The notes beneath the pieces were generated by a model that saw nothing but the letters and a program-made list of their open reading frames with translations, did no database searches and was not told where the DNA came from. Shown here one piece after another: positions 8,154 to 16,865 of a stretch of 64,000 nt of DNA. The stretch covers positions 1,827,001 to 1,891,000 of the forward strand of contig NZ_CP083746.1 of the NCBI RefSeq assembly GCF_020151015.1, given 5' to 3'. A program made the translations under genes and the position numbers. Each line of letters begins with the position of its first letter. The first letter of the stretch is position 1. The DNA comes from Pseudomonas sp. p1(2021b). Its GTDB lineage: Bacteria; Pseudomonadota; Gammaproteobacteria; Pseudomonadales; Pseudomonadaceae.

Positions 8154-9479
8154 ATGGATTCGTTTGCAAGATCCTGCCTGTATGCCGCACTTCTTGCCGG
8201 TACCGTTGTTCTCCACGGCTGTTCCAGCTGGCAGCCTGCCGGGGCCTACGGTATCGAATCCGCTGTCCGGGATTCCGAGGTCAGCGCCCTGCCCAAGTCC
8301 CAGGCACAAGCTGTGGTATTCATCGACCCCTCCCAGCTGGGCACTGCCATCGACAAGTCGGCTGAAGGATTTGCCGGAAGCGCCTGTGAAGTGTCCTTCC
8401 GCCTCTATCCAGAACTGTATGCGCAGTCATTCCAGAAGCTTTCCATGGTTTATCGGCGTGTAGATCTGAAGCCATTGGGCAGTTCTGCGGCTGGGTACGA
8501 TCTGGCGGTATTGCCGCAACTCGATGATGTTCAATGGAGCGCTGACGGGCCCAGTGCCAATATGGCGGCCGTAAAAGTGCTGTTCACGTTGATGGCGGGC
8601 GGCGCATCGAAGAACAGCTTCGAAGCCTTCCAGATGGCCCGTGGCGACCTGGGGCGCTGGCACCAGGGCTGCCCGGACGCAACGAAGTCCTCCTCAAAGG
8701 CGGCGCAAGAGGCTGTCGGACTGGCGGTGAACCGGATCGTCCGAGAGATGGCGGCCCAGCCCATTCGTGCAGGCGGGGCCTCGATTCCCCTGCCCGGTGA
8801 GCAACAAAGCCTGCTGCTGATGCAGATCCAGGGCCTGCGAGGCAATGCTGGGGCGCTCAATCACGAAACGGACTATACCCCAGTCATTGCGGCCGGCCTG
8901 GACGTCACGGCGGCGGCCTACAACCTGAAGGGCAGAAGCGCCGAAGCAACGACGGCGCAGAGCCTGGCAAATCAGCTCAGAGCAGGAAGAGGGACCACCG
9001 ATGCGGTGGGCGAGGGCGCTGCCATGGCTGCTGTCGCAGCAAGCGACGGCATCCCGGTGCCTGCCGCGGCTTCATCAGCCAGTTGCAGCGGCGACTACAG
9101 CTTCCTGGCGCCACAGCTGCGAGCCTATCAGGACCCTTCATTGTCCGTGGTTCGCTCCAACTACCTGACGCAGCCCATCTCCAACGACATCGCGTTCCTG
9201 CGCAGTAAAGGGCTCGACAAGCAGGGTGCGATCAACGCCATGCTGCAGAATGCCGCGTTATACGACCAGACCGCTCGTGAAGCCGCACAGCAGGCGCGCG
9301 ACTCCGATGGGCATGGCGATGTCAGCATTCCACAGGCGCAAAGCGATCAACTGCGCCTGGATTTCCCGTGCGATCAGACCAGCATTCATGCGACGGGCGT
9401 TTGCACGTACATTCAGCATAGGTGGACCAGTCTCTATGAGCGCACTACAGCTGAGCTGATAGAACGGTGCTGGAACTAA
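8154..9479 (+). CDS. Predicted lipoprotein of unknown function
   Basis: A 441-residue protein with a lipoprotein signal: a hydrophobic stretch followed by the lipobox LHGC, with Cys at residue 23. AAGGA lies about 8 nt before the ATG. The mature protein is Ala/Gln-rich with four or more cysteines, including SCSGDYSFLAPQLRAYQD in the C-terminal third and several long predicted helices. I recognise no domain. A bulged inverted repeat at 9504-9566 follows the stop and may terminate transcription. It is likely an envelope protein; its function is unknown. Confidence 0.8.
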   Translation: MDSFARSCLYAALLAGTVVLHGCSSWQPAGAYGIESAVRDSEVSALPKSQAQAVVFIDPSQLGTAIDKSAEGFAGSACEVSFRLYPELYAQSFQKLSMVYRRVDLKPLGSSAAGYDLAVLPQLDDVQWSADGPSANMAAVKVLFTLMAGGASKNSFEAFQMARGDLGRWHQGCPDATKSSSKAAQEAVGLAVNRIVREMAAQPIRAGGASIPLPGEQQSLLLMQIQGLRGNAGALNHETDYTPVIAAGLDVTAAAYNLKGRSAEATTAQSLANQLRAGRGTTDAVGEGAAMAAVAASDGIPVPAAASSASCSGDYSFLAPQLRAYQDPSLSVVRSNYLTQPISNDIAFLRSKGLDKQGAINAMLQNAALYDQTAREAAQQARDSDGHGDVSIPQAQSDQLRLDFPCDQTSIHATGVCTYIQHRWTSLYERTTAELIERCWN

Positions 9480-9503
9480 GCCCTCACTGCCCCTTGGAGG
9501 CAG

Positions 9504-9566
9504 CCGGCTTTCCCCCTGCCCAGAAGCGGTTTATCCGCCAAGCGTGCGACGGGCAGGGGAAGCCGG
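9504..9566. terminator. Inverted repeat downstream of the lipoprotein gene
   Basis: ccggctttccccctgccc at 9504-9521 pairs with gggcaggggaagccgg at 9551-9566 with a two-base bulge and a 29-base loop. It lies between the convergent lipoprotein gene and the aldehyde dehydrogenase remnant. No clear T-tract follows on either strand, so the terminator role is tentative. Confidence 0.45.
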
Positions 9567-9587
9567 CAGGGGCCTGAAAGGCGCCGG

Positions 9588-10520
9588 CTAGCGAGCCAAG
9601 GCTTCTCGGCTGTATTCCCCATCGACCAAGCGCAAGAGGCCTAGTGGGTTGGCATCTTGCAGCGCGGGTGGAAGGAGTTCGTCGGGGTAGTTCTGGAAGC
9701 ACACCGGCCGCAGGAATCGGTCGATGGCCAAGGTGCCCACGGAGGTACCGCGGGCATCGGAAGTGGCCGGGTAGGGGCCGCCGTGTACCATGGCGTCGCA
9801 GACTTCCACACCGGTCGGGTAGCCGTTGAGCAGCAGACGACCGACCTTGTCCTGCAACAGGTCGCTCAACCAGCCGTGGGCCAGCAGTTCGGCGGGTTCG
9901 CCGATGAGGGTGGCGGTCAGTTGGCCGCGCAGGGCCTTGACCGCATCGGCCAGCTGGGCCTGGTCTTGGACCTCGACCACCAGGGTCGCGGGGCCGAAAA
10001 CCTCTTCCTGCAACAGTTCATCGCCTTCGAGCAGCAGGCTGACGTCGGCTTGGAACAGCTGTGGCTCGGCGTGTTGCGCCCCCTGCGCCGCCCCTGCCAG
10101 GTGGCGGATGCCTGGGTGGGCATGCAGGTGCTCCAGCGCTTGGCGGTAACTGGCCAGGGTGCCGACATTGAGCATGGTCTGGGCCGGTTTGTCGGCCATC
10201 TGGGCTTCGAGCTGCTCGATGAAGGCGCTGAACGCAGGCGAGCGCAGGCCCAGGACCAAGCCTGGATTGGTGCAGAATTGCCCACAGCCGAGGGTGACCG
10301 AGGCGCTCAGTTCCCGGGCGATCGCTTCGCCGCGAACCTTCAGCGCATCTGGCAGGACGATCACCGGGTTGATACTGGACATCTCGGCGAACACCGGAAT
10401 CGGCTGTGGGCGCTCGGCGGCCATGCGGCACAAGGCGTTGCCACCCTTGAGCGAGCCGGTGAAGCCGACCGCCTGGATCGCCGGATGCTTGACCAACTCG
10501 AGGGGAAACGTCGATGACAT
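9588..10520 (-). pseudogene. 5'-truncated aldehyde dehydrogenase (alpha-ketoglutaric semialdehyde dehydrogenase type)
   Basis: The 310-residue frame encodes only the C-terminal ~60 percent of an NADP-dependent aldehyde dehydrogenase of the sugar-acid degradation branch (intact members are about 525 residues). Sequence begins at the end of the cofactor domain (HPAIQAVGFTGSLKGGNALC, then PIPVFAEMSSINPV), and the catalytic cysteine is in TLGCGQFCTNPGL near residue 82. The first ~210 residues, including most of the Rossmann fold, are missing. Upstream of 10520 the sequence is unrelated and lower in GC. The catalytic half is uninterrupted, so the truncation may be recent, but activity is unlikely without the cofactor fold. 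Confidence 0.8.
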
Positions 10521-10787
10521 TCAGTCTCGACGTCGGAGCCCCTGCAGTCGAAAATTGTTCACATGCAGGGGCAAAAAATGGTCACAAAATAGCGGACAAT
10601 CTATTGTTGCGAGTTTCTCCCAAAGGTATATTTCGCGCCGATTGATGGCTCAATGCCATATTGCGTATCCACAGCGAAATACCCTCCCAAGGGCACCGCC
10701 TAGGTGCATCGATTGTGCAGTGAGTCCGCTCTCTAATTTCGCCGTCCTGGACGGCATCACCGGTCATGGTTATTCGAGGCTCCGTAG

Positions 10788-12371
10788 ATGTTCGACCCCG
10801 TTGTGAAGGTACTGGCTGATATGAGTGTGCGGTCGAAACTGGCCTTGGGCTTTGCACTGGTATTGCTGTTGACCTTGGTGATCGCCGGGATTGGCTGGGG
10901 AACGCTGAGTAGTCTGGGCGAGCGCAGTGCCAAGCTCAGCAGTGTCGCGAAAATCAATGAAGAGACGCGTGACGTACGCATCGCGCGGTTGAACTACACC
11001 GTCTCCCCTGGGGCTGGCCAGGCCGCGCTGATGGTCAAGGCGACAGATGAACTGAGCCTGCGGATTGGGGCGCTTTCCAAGCATTTCACCGACTCCAACG
11101 ATTTGCGTTGGGTTGGGCAAGCAGAAAATGCGGTCAAGGCCTACCGTACACATTTCCAGGACTACGCCCGTGCTATCGAGGCGCATGACCAGGCCCAGGC
11201 CACGCAGGCCCTGGCGGTCCTGGAGGCAGATCTCGAACGCTTGCTCGAGGCCGCCGGGCAGTTGTCCGACAGCCAATCGCAAAAGCGCGATCGTGAGGTG
11301 CAGTCGTCGCAGCAGCGCTTGATCTTCGCTGCGTTGCTGGCGCTATCGTTCGGGGTCCTGGCCGCCTGGGGGATCACCCGTCTGATCGTGATGCCGTTGA
11401 AGCAAGCTCTGCAGGCTGCCGAACGCGTGGCCAGTGGCGACTTGAGTCAGGATGTCGTGGTGTCGCGGCGCGATGAGCTGGGCGAGCTGCAAGCCAGCAT
11501 GCAACGCATGACACTGAATCTGCGGGATTTGATCGGTGGCTTGCGCGATGGCGTGGTGCAGATCGCGAGCGCCGCCGAAGAACTGTCTGCCGTCACCGAG
11601 CAAACCAGTGCAGGGGTGAGCAGCCAGAAGGTCGAGACGGACCAGGTCGCTACCGCAATGAACCAGATGGCCTCGACCGTGCAGGACGTGGCACGCAGTG
11701 CCGAACAGGCCTCGAGCGCGGCGGTCAACGCAGGACAAGAGGCGCGGGAAAGTGACACGGTCGTCACCCAGGCCATCGATCAGATCACGCACCTGGATAT
11801 CGAGGTCGGGCACTCGACGCAAGCCATGGCCGAGCTCAAGCGCGAAAGCGACAAGATCGGCACGGTGCTGGATGTGATCAAGTCCGTCGCCCAGCAGACC
11901 AATCTACTGGCCTTGAACGCGGCCATCGAGGCGGCGCGAGCCGGTGAAGCCGGCCGTGGTTTTGCAGTGGTTGCCGATGAGGTTCGCAGCCTGGCGCAAC
12001 GTACCCAGGTCTCCACCGAGGAGATCGAAGGGCTGATCAGCGGCTTGCACCGTGGTACGCAGCAGGTCGCCGATATCCTGGAGCGCAGCCGTGCGCTCAC
12101 GAGCAACAGCGTCGAACTGACTCGTCGCGCTGGCACATCGCTGATGAATATCAGCCGGTCGGTGGCTACCATCGAGTCGATGAACCTGCAGATCGCCACG
12201 GCATCGGAGCAGCAGAGCGCGGTGGCGGAGGAAATCAATCGCAGCGTGCTCAATGTGCGCGAAGTGTCCGAGCAGACTGCGGCGGCCAGCGAGGAAACAG
12301 CCGCTTCGAGTGTCAAGCTGGCGCAGCTGGGGGCCGAGCTGCAGATGCTGATGGGCAAGTTCAAGCTTTGA
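10788..12371 (+). CDS. Methyl-accepting chemotaxis protein
   Basis: A 527-residue transmembrane chemoreceptor that signals through CheW/CheA to the flagellar motor. TM1 is at about residues 18-40 (LGFALVLLLTLVIAGIGW) and TM2 at about 177-200. The periplasmic sensor between them is ~135 residues, a size fitting a four-helix bundle rather than a CACHE domain. A HAMP linker follows TM2. The signalling tip, with QQTNLLALNAAIEAARAGE and then GRGFAVVADEVRSLAQRT, is at about residues 365-405. The ligand cannot be predicted. It is monocistronic: the 267-bp gap upstream contains the break point of a truncated dehydrogenase, and the downstream gene is convergent. Confidence 0.95.
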   Translation: MFDPVVKVLADMSVRSKLALGFALVLLLTLVIAGIGWGTLSSLGERSAKLSSVAKINEETRDVRIARLNYTVSPGAGQAALMVKATDELSLRIGALSKHFTDSNDLRWVGQAENAVKAYRTHFQDYARAIEAHDQAQATQALAVLEADLERLLEAAGQLSDSQSQKRDREVQSSQQRLIFAALLALSFGVLAAWGITRLIVMPLKQALQAAERVASGDLSQDVVVSRRDELGELQASMQRMTLNLRDLIGGLRDGVVQIASAAEELSAVTEQTSAGVSSQKVETDQVATAMNQMASTVQDVARSAEQASSAAVNAGQEARESDTVVTQAIDQITHLDIEVGHSTQAMAELKRESDKIGTVLDVIKSVAQQTNLLALNAAIEAARAGEAGRGFAVVADEVRSLAQRTQVSTEEIEGLISGLHRGTQQVADILERSRALTSNSVELTRRAGTSLMNISRSVATIESMNLQIATASEQQSAVAEEINRSVLNVREVSEQTAAASEETAASSVKLAQLGAELQMLMGKFKL

Positions 12372-12444
12372 CGTGTCAGCTCGCTGCGCGGGCCGTGCCT
12401 GAAAACGCACGATGGCGAGCGAGTCTCGCCATCGTGCAGTCCTT

Positions 12445-13617
12445 TCAGAGCGTCTCGCCCACGGCGCCGGCCGCGATCTTGTTGCGCCCGCCAAGCCATA
12501 CCAACAGCAGGCCACCGGCTGCCAGTAAACCGCCGGCGACCGGTACCGCGGCGTAGCCAAGGTTCAGGCTGATGACGCCGCCACCCAGTGCCGCGCCCAC
12601 GGCGTTGCCGAGGTTGAAGGCACCCACGTTGATCGAGGAGGCCAGCCCCGGGGCTTCGGCAGCAGCGATCATCACGCGCATCTGCAGGGGCGGTACCACG
12701 GCGAAGGTGAATACGCCCCATACCAGCAGGGCCAGGGCGGCGCCGACGTGGGTGCCGAGCACCAGCGGCATCAGGACCATGATCAGGGCCAGCACGCCGA
12801 GGAAGATGCGCGCCGAGCCGTCCAGCGACCAGTCGGCCAGGCGCCCGCCCAGGCTGTTGCCCAGGGTGAAGCCGACGCCGATCAGCACCAGGCCCAGGGT
12901 GACGAAGCTGTCCGAAGCACCGGTCAGTTCGGCAAGCACCGGGGCCACGTAGGTATACAGGGTGAACATGGCGCCGGCACCGAGCACGGTGGTGGCCATG
13001 GCCAGCAGGACGTTCGGCCGGGCGATCACGGCCAGTTCCCGGCGTACATGGGGCACGCTGCCGCGTTCACCCTTGGGCAGGGCATACCACAGCGCGGCCA
13101 TGGCCAGGATGCCGAGCACTGCGGTACCGGCGAAGGCCAGGCGCCAGCCGACTTGCTGGCCGATCCAGGTGGCGGCGGGCACGCCGCCGATATTGGCGAT
13201 GGTCAGGCCCATGAACATGGTGGCGATGGCGCTGGCCTGTTTCTCGCGAGGCACCACGCTTGCGGCCACCACCGCACCCAGGCCGAAGAAGGCGCCGTGG
13301 TTGAGGCTGGTGATCAGGCGCGAGGCGAGCAGGGTGCCGTAGCCTGGCGAGAGGGCCGAGAGCAGGTTGCCCAGGGTGAAGATGGCCATCAGCGCGATCA
13401 ACGCGCCGCGCTTGCCGAAGCGGCTGAACAGCAAGGTCATGATCGGTGCACCGACCATCACGCCGACGGCGTAGGCGGTGACCAGCATGCCGGCGCTGGG
13501 GATGCTGACATCCACCCCTTCGGCGATGACGGGCAGCAGGCCCATGGGGGTGAATTCGGTGGTGCCGATGCCGAAGGCGCCGATGGCCAAGGCTAGCAGG
13601 ACGTGTCCGGGTTTCAT
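12445..13617 (-). CDS. MFS transporter, AraJ/YdhP-like DHA1 family
   Basis: A 390-residue inner-membrane permease with about 12 hydrophobic segments. It opens with LLALAIGAFGIGTTEFTPMG, the characteristic TM1 of the arabinose-efflux-permease AraJ/YdhP group, and has the motif-A-like loop LLFSRFGKRGALIALM between TM2 and TM3 (residues 63-78). Members are proton-driven exporters of sugars or drugs; the substrate here is unknown. It is a single gene, convergent with the chemoreceptor and with a 232-bp gap upstream. Confidence 0.9.
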   Translation of the reverse strand: MKPGHVLLALAIGAFGIGTTEFTPMGLLPVIAEGVDVSIPSAGMLVTAYAVGVMVGAPIMTLLFSRFGKRGALIALMAIFTLGNLLSALSPGYGTLLASRLITSLNHGAFFGLGAVVAASVVPREKQASAIATMFMGLTIANIGGVPAATWIGQQVGWRLAFAGTAVLGILAMAALWYALPKGERGSVPHVRRELAVIARPNVLLAMATTVLGAGAMFTLYTYVAPVLAELTGASDSFVTLGLVLIGVGFTLGNSLGGRLADWSLDGSARIFLGVLALIMVLMPLVLGTHVGAALALLVWGVFTFAVVPPLQMRVMIAAAEAPGLASSINVGAFNLGNAVGAALGGGVISLNLGYAAVPVAGGLLAAGGLLLVWLGGRNKIAAGAVGETL

Positions 13618-13773
13618 TGCATAGGCTCCTTCGAGCGTTGCGAATCAGGTAGGTGCGCAGTATGGCTGGGGCAGGGGGTAGGATTAAGTCACGATTGCGC
13701 TAATGACCTTTGATCTGGAGTCATTAATAGAGAGAAGGGGGCGGAGGGGGACTGGAGCTTGTGTAGATCGGGG

Positions 13774-13812
13774 CTGCGTTGCAGCCCATCGCGGGACAAG
13801 CCCGCTCCTACA
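13774..13812. repeat. Single REP palindrome
   Basis: One REP unit (catcgcgggacaagcccgct) with a flanking ggctgcgttgcagcc mini-hairpin lies just downstream of the glycine-zipper gene, between it and the MFS gene promoter. Confidence 0.7.
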
Positions 13813-13849
13813 GAAGGGCGTGTTCAGCCTGCTGGAGCGGTTGGAGCGG

Positions 13850-14281
13850 TCAGTCGTGGTGCTTGTGCTTATGCTTGTGCTTGTGTTTCTTGCCGGAGTT
13901 GTGGCTGCCGTGGTGGTGGTCGTCATCGGCCATGCTATTGCCGATGGCGCTGCCTGCTGCACCGCCGAGGCCAGCACCGATGGCGCCGCCGGTGGAGCCA
14001 CCGACCTGGTTGCCGATCACCTGGCCGCCGGCCGCGCCGAGGCCGCCACCAATCGCTGCCTCGGTCTTCTTGCCGTGCTTGGCCGACACCGCGCCGCCTG
14101 CCGCACCGCCCACACCGGCACCGATCGCGGCACCTGTGCTGCCGCCGATCGCCTGGCCGACCACGCTACCCAGGGCACCGCCGACACCGCCGCCGACAGC
14201 GGTATTGGTGGTTTCACCGGCGAGGGCGTAGGGGGCCGACATCAAGGTGAACAGTGCAATTACAGGAAAGGACTTACGCAT
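13850..14281 (-). CDS. Secreted glycine-zipper protein with a Lys/His tail
   Basis: A 143-residue exported protein with signal peptide MRKSFPVIALFTLMSAPYAL followed by AGE. Residues about 28-115 are an uninterrupted series of GxxxGxxxG glycine-zipper repeats in two similar blocks (each containing VGQAIGGSTG- or IGNQVGGSTG-like units), a pattern of membrane-inserting envelope proteins. The last ~25 residues are a cationic, potentially metal-binding tail (DDDHHHGSHN and then KHKHKHKHKHH), encoded by a near-perfect short DNA repeat at about 13856-13895. It lies 6 nt downstream of rnz on the same strand, so they may be co-transcribed. Function is unknown. Confidence 0.8.
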   Translation of the reverse strand: MRKSFPVIALFTLMSAPYALAGETTNTAVGGGVGGALGSVVGQAIGGSTGAAIGAGVGGAAGGAVSAKHGKKTEAAIGGGLGAAGGQVIGNQVGGSTGGAIGAGLGGAAGSAIGNSMADDDHHHGSHNSGKKHKHKHKHKHHD

Positions 14282-14287
14282 TTTCTA

Positions 14288-15304
14288 TCAATCTCTGGAT
14301 GGAACGAAGGTGCGAAGTCTGCTGGGTGCTGGGGTTTCGGTCAATGCAGGGCTGGGTACGAGCCGCCCATCGCGCCCCATGTGGTAACGCTGCAGGTCCT
14401 TGGCCAGGATCAGGTTGCCGCTGTAGTGCGCCATCGCTTCGGCGCGCACATCCTCGATGGACGGGCTGCGCTGCGGGTTGGGCTGGTAGCGCGCACTGAA
14501 GTGCGTGAGCACCAGGTTGCCGATGCCGGCCGCCTCTGCGAACTGCGCCACGGCCGCAGCGGTGCTGTGGCCGAAGGTCACCTGGGTGCGTTCGACGATC
14601 GGCTGGGTGAAGGTCGCTTCGTGCACCAGCACATCCACGTCCTGGGCGACGTCTGCGAGCAATTGTGGGCTGTCGTTGTCGCCACAGACGATGATCCGCC
14701 GTGGCGGGCGCGACGGGCGCAGGTAGTCCAGGGCGTTCAGTACGCGGCCTTCATGCTGCACCGGGTTGCCGTGGGCCAGCTCGCCCCACAATGGGCCGCG
14801 GGGGATGCCGTCGGCCTCCAGGCGCGGGATGTCCAGGCGTGGTTCGGGGTTGATCTCGGTGAACACGAAACCATGGCTGGGCACCCGGTGCGACAGCGGT
14901 ACGGTGCTGACCTGGATATCGTCGTTGCGCCAGGTGCCGAGGTCTTCGAGGGCCAGCAGGCGCAGTTCGAATGGCAGGTAGGTGTGGCTGACGGCCAGGC
15001 CCAGGCGCAGCCAGTCGTGCAGTGCGGCAGGCAGGATCAGGTCCAGTGGCTGGGTGCGCCCGGACATGCCGGCACTGGCCAGTAGCCCCGGCAGGCCGAA
15101 GCAATGGTCGCCATGCACGTGGGTAATGAACACGCCGCGCAGGTCGCGGATCGACAGGGAGGTATGCAGCAGCTGGTGCTGGGTGGCCTCGCCGCAATCC
15201 ACCAGGTACCAGTGGCTGCCCGTGGCTTCGATGACGGCGGTGCCGGTGACATTGCGGGCCTTGGTGGGCATGCCGGCGGAAGTGCCCAGAAACTGCAGGT
15301 CCAT
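14288..15304 (-). CDS. rnz: Ribonuclease Z
   Basis: A 338-residue metallo-beta-lactamase-fold endoribonuclease of the RNase Z family, which trims 3' ends of tRNA precursors in the cytoplasm. It shows the N-terminal [20 protein letters not shown], the zinc motif [18 protein letters not shown] around residues 58-75, ICGDN-like VCGDND near residue 213, and a C-terminal LTHFSARY near 271. The start at 15304 gives the exact family N-terminus; upstream in-frame sequence back to 15595 overlaps the neighbouring aminotransferase gene and is not protein-like. An 11-bp perfect hairpin lies upstream. Confidence 0.96.
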   Translation of the reverse strand: MDLQFLGTSAGMPTKARNVTGTAVIEATGSHWYLVDCGEATQHQLLHTSLSIRDLRGVFITHVHGDHCFGLPGLLASAGMSGRTQPLDLILPAALHDWLRLGLAVSHTYLPFELRLLALEDLGTWRNDDIQVSTVPLSHRVPSHGFVFTEINPEPRLDIPRLEADGIPRGPLWGELAHGNPVQHEGRVLNALDYLRPSRPPRRIIVCGDNDSPQLLADVAQDVDVLVHEATFTQPIVERTQVTFGHSTAAAVAQFAEAAGIGNLVLTHFSARYQPNPQRSPSIEDVRAEAMAHYSGNLILAKDLQRYHMGRDGRLVPSPALTETPAPSRLRTFVPSRD

Positions 15305-15407
15305 TGGCTGGCTCCTTTGCGGGTCGCAGGTCGGGTTATTGTACGACCATGCGCACGGGCAGGAAGTCAGTCCAGTGGCGAACGTCTTCAGAGGGTGGTG
15401 TTTGGAC

Positions 15408-15437
15408 GATCGCGCGCCGCGCGGGTGGCGCGCGATC
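15408..15437. terminator. GC-rich hairpin after the ectoine catabolic operon
   Basis: gatcgcgcgcc (15408-15418) and ggcgcgcgatc (15427-15437) form a perfect 11-bp stem with an 8-nt loop, 31-60 nt past the stop of the last ectoine gene. No T-tract follows on the transcribed strand, so intrinsic termination is uncertain; it could instead stabilise the 3' end of the message. Confidence 0.45.
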
Positions 15438-15467
15438 TCAAAAACACCGAGGCGGCTGCGGCGAACC

Positions 15468-16853
15468 TCAACCCAACACTTTCCCCGCCACTTCATCCAC
15501 CGCTGCCTTGGTGATGGCCACGATGCGCTCGGCATCCTGCTTGTCCAGCACCAGCGGTGGGGCAAAACCGAGGATGTCGCCGTGGGGCATGGCACGGGCG
15601 ATCATGCCGCGTTCCAGGCACGCTGCCGACACCTGCGGGCCGACCTTCAGTGCCGGGTCGAACGCAGTGCGAGCCTCGCGGTCGGCCATGAATTCCACCG
15701 CGCAGAGCATGCCGTCGCCGCGCACCTCGCCCACCAACGGGTGGCCCTCGAAGGTTTCGCGCATGCGTTGGTTGAGGTAGGCACCGACCACCTCGGCGTT
15801 GCCGGTCAAGTCCTCGCGCTCGAGAATGTCCAGGTTGGCCAGGGCCGCCGCGGCGCAGATCGGGTGGCCCGAGTAGGTCCAGCCGTGGCCCATGGGGCCG
15901 GCCTTTTGCGAGCCTTCCTCGATCACGTTCCATACCTTCTCGCCGACGATCACTGCCGACAGCGGTGCATAGGCGCTGGTCAGCCCCTTGGCGGTGGTGA
16001 TCAGGTCCGGGCGGATACCGTAGCGCTGGCTGCCCATCTTCGAGCCGAGGCGGCCGAAGGCGCACACCACTTCGTCGGCGATCAGCAGCACGTCATAGCG
16101 GTCCAGCACGGCCTGGATCGCCGCCCAGTAGCCCTTGGGCGGGACGATGATGCCACCGGTGCCCATCAACGGTTCACCGATGAAGGCGGCGACCGTGTCG
16201 GGGCCTTCGGCGAGGATGAGCTTTTCCAGCTCGTCGGCGCAGTAGCGCACGAAGGCCTGCTCGTCCATGCCGGCGGGGGCCTTGCGGTACCAGTGCGGGC
16301 AGACGGTGTGGGTGACGCCCGCCACCGGCAGGTCGAAGTGCTGGTGGAAGCTGGGCAGGCCGGTGAGGCTGCCGGTCATGATGCCCGAGCCATGGTAGCC
16401 ACGGTCGCGGGAGATGATCTTCTTCTTGTTCGGGCGTCCGAGGATGTTGTTGTAGTAGCGCACCAGCTTGACCTGGGTCTCGTTGGCGTCGGAGCCGGAG
16501 AGGCCGTAGTAGACCTTCTTCATGCCCGCAGGCGCCCAGTCGATGATGCGCCTGGAGAGCTCGATGATCGCCTCGGTGGAGTGGCCCACGTAGGTGTGGT
16601 AGTACGCCAGCTCCTTGGCCTGGCGATGGATCGCGTCGGCCACTTCGGTGCGGCCGTAGCCGATGTTCACGCAGTACAGGCCGGCGAAGGCGTCGATCAG
16701 TTCGCGGCCTTCGTGGTCACGCAGGCGGATGCCCTCGGCACCGGTGATGATCCGCCCCTTGAGCGCGCCGCTGGCATGGTCGTGGGCGTGGGTGGACGGG
16801 TGCATGAAGTGGGCACGGTCTTGCTCGAACAGCTGGTTGTATTCGGGGTTCAT
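15468..16853 (-). CDS. doeD: Class III aminotransferase, probable L-2,4-diaminobutyrate transaminase of ectoine degradation
   Basis: A 461-residue PLP-dependent class III (omega) aminotransferase. The PLP lysine is Lys289 in [15 protein letters not shown], and the cofactor aspartate is in [16 protein letters not shown] around residue 257. By itself the sequence resembles omega-amino-acid:pyruvate transaminases. Its place as the last gene of an ectoine operon, right after an aldehyde dehydrogenase, argues that it converts 2,4-diaminobutyrate to aspartate-4-semialdehyde (DoeD). The ATG at 16853 has AAGGAG 8 nt upstream; a GTG nine bases earlier is less likely. The gap to the dehydrogenase gene is 12 nt. 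The substrate role is inferred from context. Confidence 0.85.
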   Translation of the reverse strand: MNPEYNQLFEQDRAHFMHPSTHAHDHASGALKGRIITGAEGIRLRDHEGRELIDAFAGLYCVNIGYGRTEVADAIHRQAKELAYYHTYVGHSTEAIIELSRRIIDWAPAGMKKVYYGLSGSDANETQVKLVRYYNNILGRPNKKKIISRDRGYHGSGIMTGSLTGLPSFHQHFDLPVAGVTHTVCPHWYRKAPAGMDEQAFVRYCADELEKLILAEGPDTVAAFIGEPLMGTGGIIVPPKGYWAAIQAVLDRYDVLLIADEVVCAFGRLGSKMGSQRYGIRPDLITTAKGLTSAYAPLSAVIVGEKVWNVIEEGSQKAGPMGHGWTYSGHPICAAAALANLDILEREDLTGNAEVVGAYLNQRMRETFEGHPLVGEVRGDGMLCAVEFMADREARTAFDPALKVGPQVSAACLERGMIARAMPHGDILGFAPPLVLDKQDAERIVAITKAAVDEVAGKVLG

Positions 16854-16865
16854 GGCAAACACTCC

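Noticed and set aside
15468..16853. Beta-alanine:pyruvate or taurine transaminase as the name of the class III aminotransferase
   Set aside because: General similarity allows it, but placement at the end of the ectoine operon after doeB and a semialdehyde dehydrogenase fits the diaminobutyrate step better.
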